A stretch of 12,391 nt of DNA from Candidatus Omnitrophota bacterium (GTDB lineage Bacteria > Omnitrophota > Gorgyraeia > Aquiviventales > Aquiviventaceae), in the NCBI GenBank assembly GCA_016206725.1, contig JACQRA010000097.1, positions 1-12,391 of the forward strand, in the 5' to 3' direction. Position 1 is the stretch's first letter. Each line of letters begins with the position of its first letter. Under the pieces are notes generated by a model. That model searched no databases and was not told the DNA's origin. It saw only the letters and a program-made list of their open reading frames with translations. Of this stretch, positions 11,347 through 12,391 are shown piece after piece. A program made the position numbers and the translations under genes.

Positions 11347-12391
11347 TTAATAGGGGCTGATGAGCTGGGAGATCTTGAAAACCGGCAGGAACAGCGCGAT
11401 GACGATGGATCCGATCACAAGGCCCAAGACCGTGATGATGATCGGCTCGATCAGGCTGGTGAGCGCGTTGACGGCGGCATCCACTTCGTTTTCATAGAAC
11501 TCCGCGATCTTCGAGAGCATCCGTTCCAGTTCGCCCGTCTTCTCCCCGATCGCGATCATCCGCGTGACCATCGGTGGAAAGATGCGGCTCTTCGCCAGCG
11601 GATCGGCAATGTTGGCGCCTTCACGAATGCTTGAGCGGGCCGCCAGCGCCGCCTGTTCAAGGAGGGTATTGCCGACCGTCTTGGCCACAATCTCCAGGGA
11701 CGTCAGGATCGGGACACCGGAGCGCGACAGGGTCCCCAGCGTCCTGGCGAAGCGCGCAATCGCCACTTTCTGAAGAAGCGGCCCGATCAGCGGGACGTGG
11801 AGTTTCACCCCATCAAACCAGGCTCGACCGATGGGGGTGGCGAGAAACATGCGCAGCGCAGCCGCCATCATCACCGCGAGCCCGATCATGACGGGAAAGT
11901 ACTGCCTCAACACATCGCTGGCGGTCAGGAGAAGCTGAGTCGGCATCGGCAGCTTCCCTCCCAGCGAGGTAAAGATGTCCTTGAATTTCGGCACGACCAC
12001 CACGACCAGGAACGTCGTGATCGAGAAAGCCAGCAGGGACACGAGGGCCGGATAAAAGAGGCTGGATTGGACTTTTCGCTTGAGCACATCGGCTTTTTCC
12101 AAATAGCCGGCCAGCCGATCAAGGATCTCATCCAAGCGACCGGATGACTCCCCCGCCTTGACCATGTTGGCAAAAAATTCCGAGAAGGCGCGAGGATGCT
12201 TGGCGAACGCCTCGGAAAGACTGGCGCCGGCTTGAACCTGCTGCGTGACCGCCCGCAAGATGTGACGGAACGTCCGATCCTCGATCTGTTGGGAGAGGAC
12301 CTCCAATGCGCCGACGATGGGAATGCCGCTGGCCACCATCGTCGCCAATTGCCGCGAGAAAATCACGAGCTGTTGTGTGGAGACGCGCGGC
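11347..12391 (-). CDS. pilC: Type IV pilus inner-membrane platform protein PilC, 5' end outside window
   Basis: Polytopic inner-membrane platform on which the PilB/PilT motors act to insert or remove pilins. The frame is open to the window edge (347 codons), with PRVSTQQLVIFSRQLATM upstream of the internal GTG at 12366, so the gene continues to the right; about 50-60 N-terminal residues are missing. Two T2SSF domains: FSRQLATMVASGIPIVGALEVL through the first membrane helices (VQSSLFYPALVSLLAFSITTFLVVVVVPKF), and IARFARTLGTLSRSGVPILTSLEIV through a C-terminal helix (LIEPIIITVLGLVIGSIVIALFLPVF). Both carry the repeated RQLATMVASG / RTLGTLSRSG motif and KAGESSGRLDEIL / AIGEKTGELERML. Ends YKF-less, at ISPY, immediately followed by the palindrome. 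Motor genes pilB/pilT are expected to its right. Confidence 0.97.
   Translation of the reverse strand, partial: PRVSTQQLVIFSRQLATMVASGIPIVGALEVLSQQIEDRTFRHILRAVTQQVQAGASLSEAFAKHPRAFSEFFANMVKAGESSGRLDEILDRLAGYLEKADVLKRKVQSSLFYPALVSLLAFSITTFLVVVVVPKFKDIFTSLGGKLPMPTQLLLTASDVLRQYFPVMIGLAVMMAAALRMFLATPIGRAWFDGVKLHVPLIGPLLQKVAIARFARTLGTLSRSGVPILTSLEIVAKTVGNTLLEQAALAARSSIREGANIADPLAKSRIFPPMVTRMIAIGEKTGELERMLSKIAEFYENEVDAAVNALTSLIEPIIITVLGLVIGSIVIALFLPVFKISQLISPY

Overview
The window looks like a chromosomal segment from a GC-rich Gram-negative bacterium. A secretin-type type IV pilus system and the cvpA-dnaG-rpoD order would fit Nitrospirota or a relative such as NC10 or the former Deltaproteobacteria. 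That placement is inferred from protein style, not from a database search. All confident protein genes lie on the minus strand, so the window reads biologically from right to left.

Right edge: the 3' part of pilC (inner-membrane platform protein), closed by a perfect 40-bp palindrome directly after its stop codon. Next comes a promoter (TTGACG, 18 bp, extended -10 TGGCATAGT) and a leader of about 450 nt before the first pilin gene. The leader has a GNRA-capped hairpin, an AAAGCCAC segment and a GGGTGGCTGGGTTGCCG segment, which resemble parts of a c-di-GMP-I (GEMM) riboswitch. They are followed by an antiterminator/terminator pair, and a foreign-looking palindrome sits in the presumed aptamer core. 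I read this as a candidate second-messenger riboswitch controlling the pilus operon.

Middle: one long operon of two paralogous pilins (pilA-like), pilV-like, pilW-like, pilM, pilN, pilO, pilP, pilQ and a small membrane/coiled-coil protein, ended by an intrinsic terminator. The products form the pilus fibre and its minor pilins, the cytoplasmic and inner-membrane alignment complex (PilM-N-O-P) and the outer-membrane secretin (PilQ).

Left: a separate transcription unit with its own strong promoter: cvpA, dnaG (primase) and the first three quarters of rpoD (primary sigma factor). It is the macromolecular-synthesis layout, with cvpA in first position. cvpA has a very good Shine-Dalgarno, but the codon at ideal spacing is ACG, with no ATG or GTG available.

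The most unusual property is the density of unrelated palindromic repeats at gene junctions of the pilus operon. There is a GGGGACA-type palindrome at pilO/pilP and after pilC, a 284-bp fold-back with perfect 20-bp ends at pilM/pilN, a GATTTTG-unit repeat inside the pilW leader peptide, a GC palindrome inside a pilin leader peptide, and an 8-bp-unit repeat around the terminator. Several are read in frame, so N-terminal leader regions of pilus proteins appear to be built from repeat DNA.
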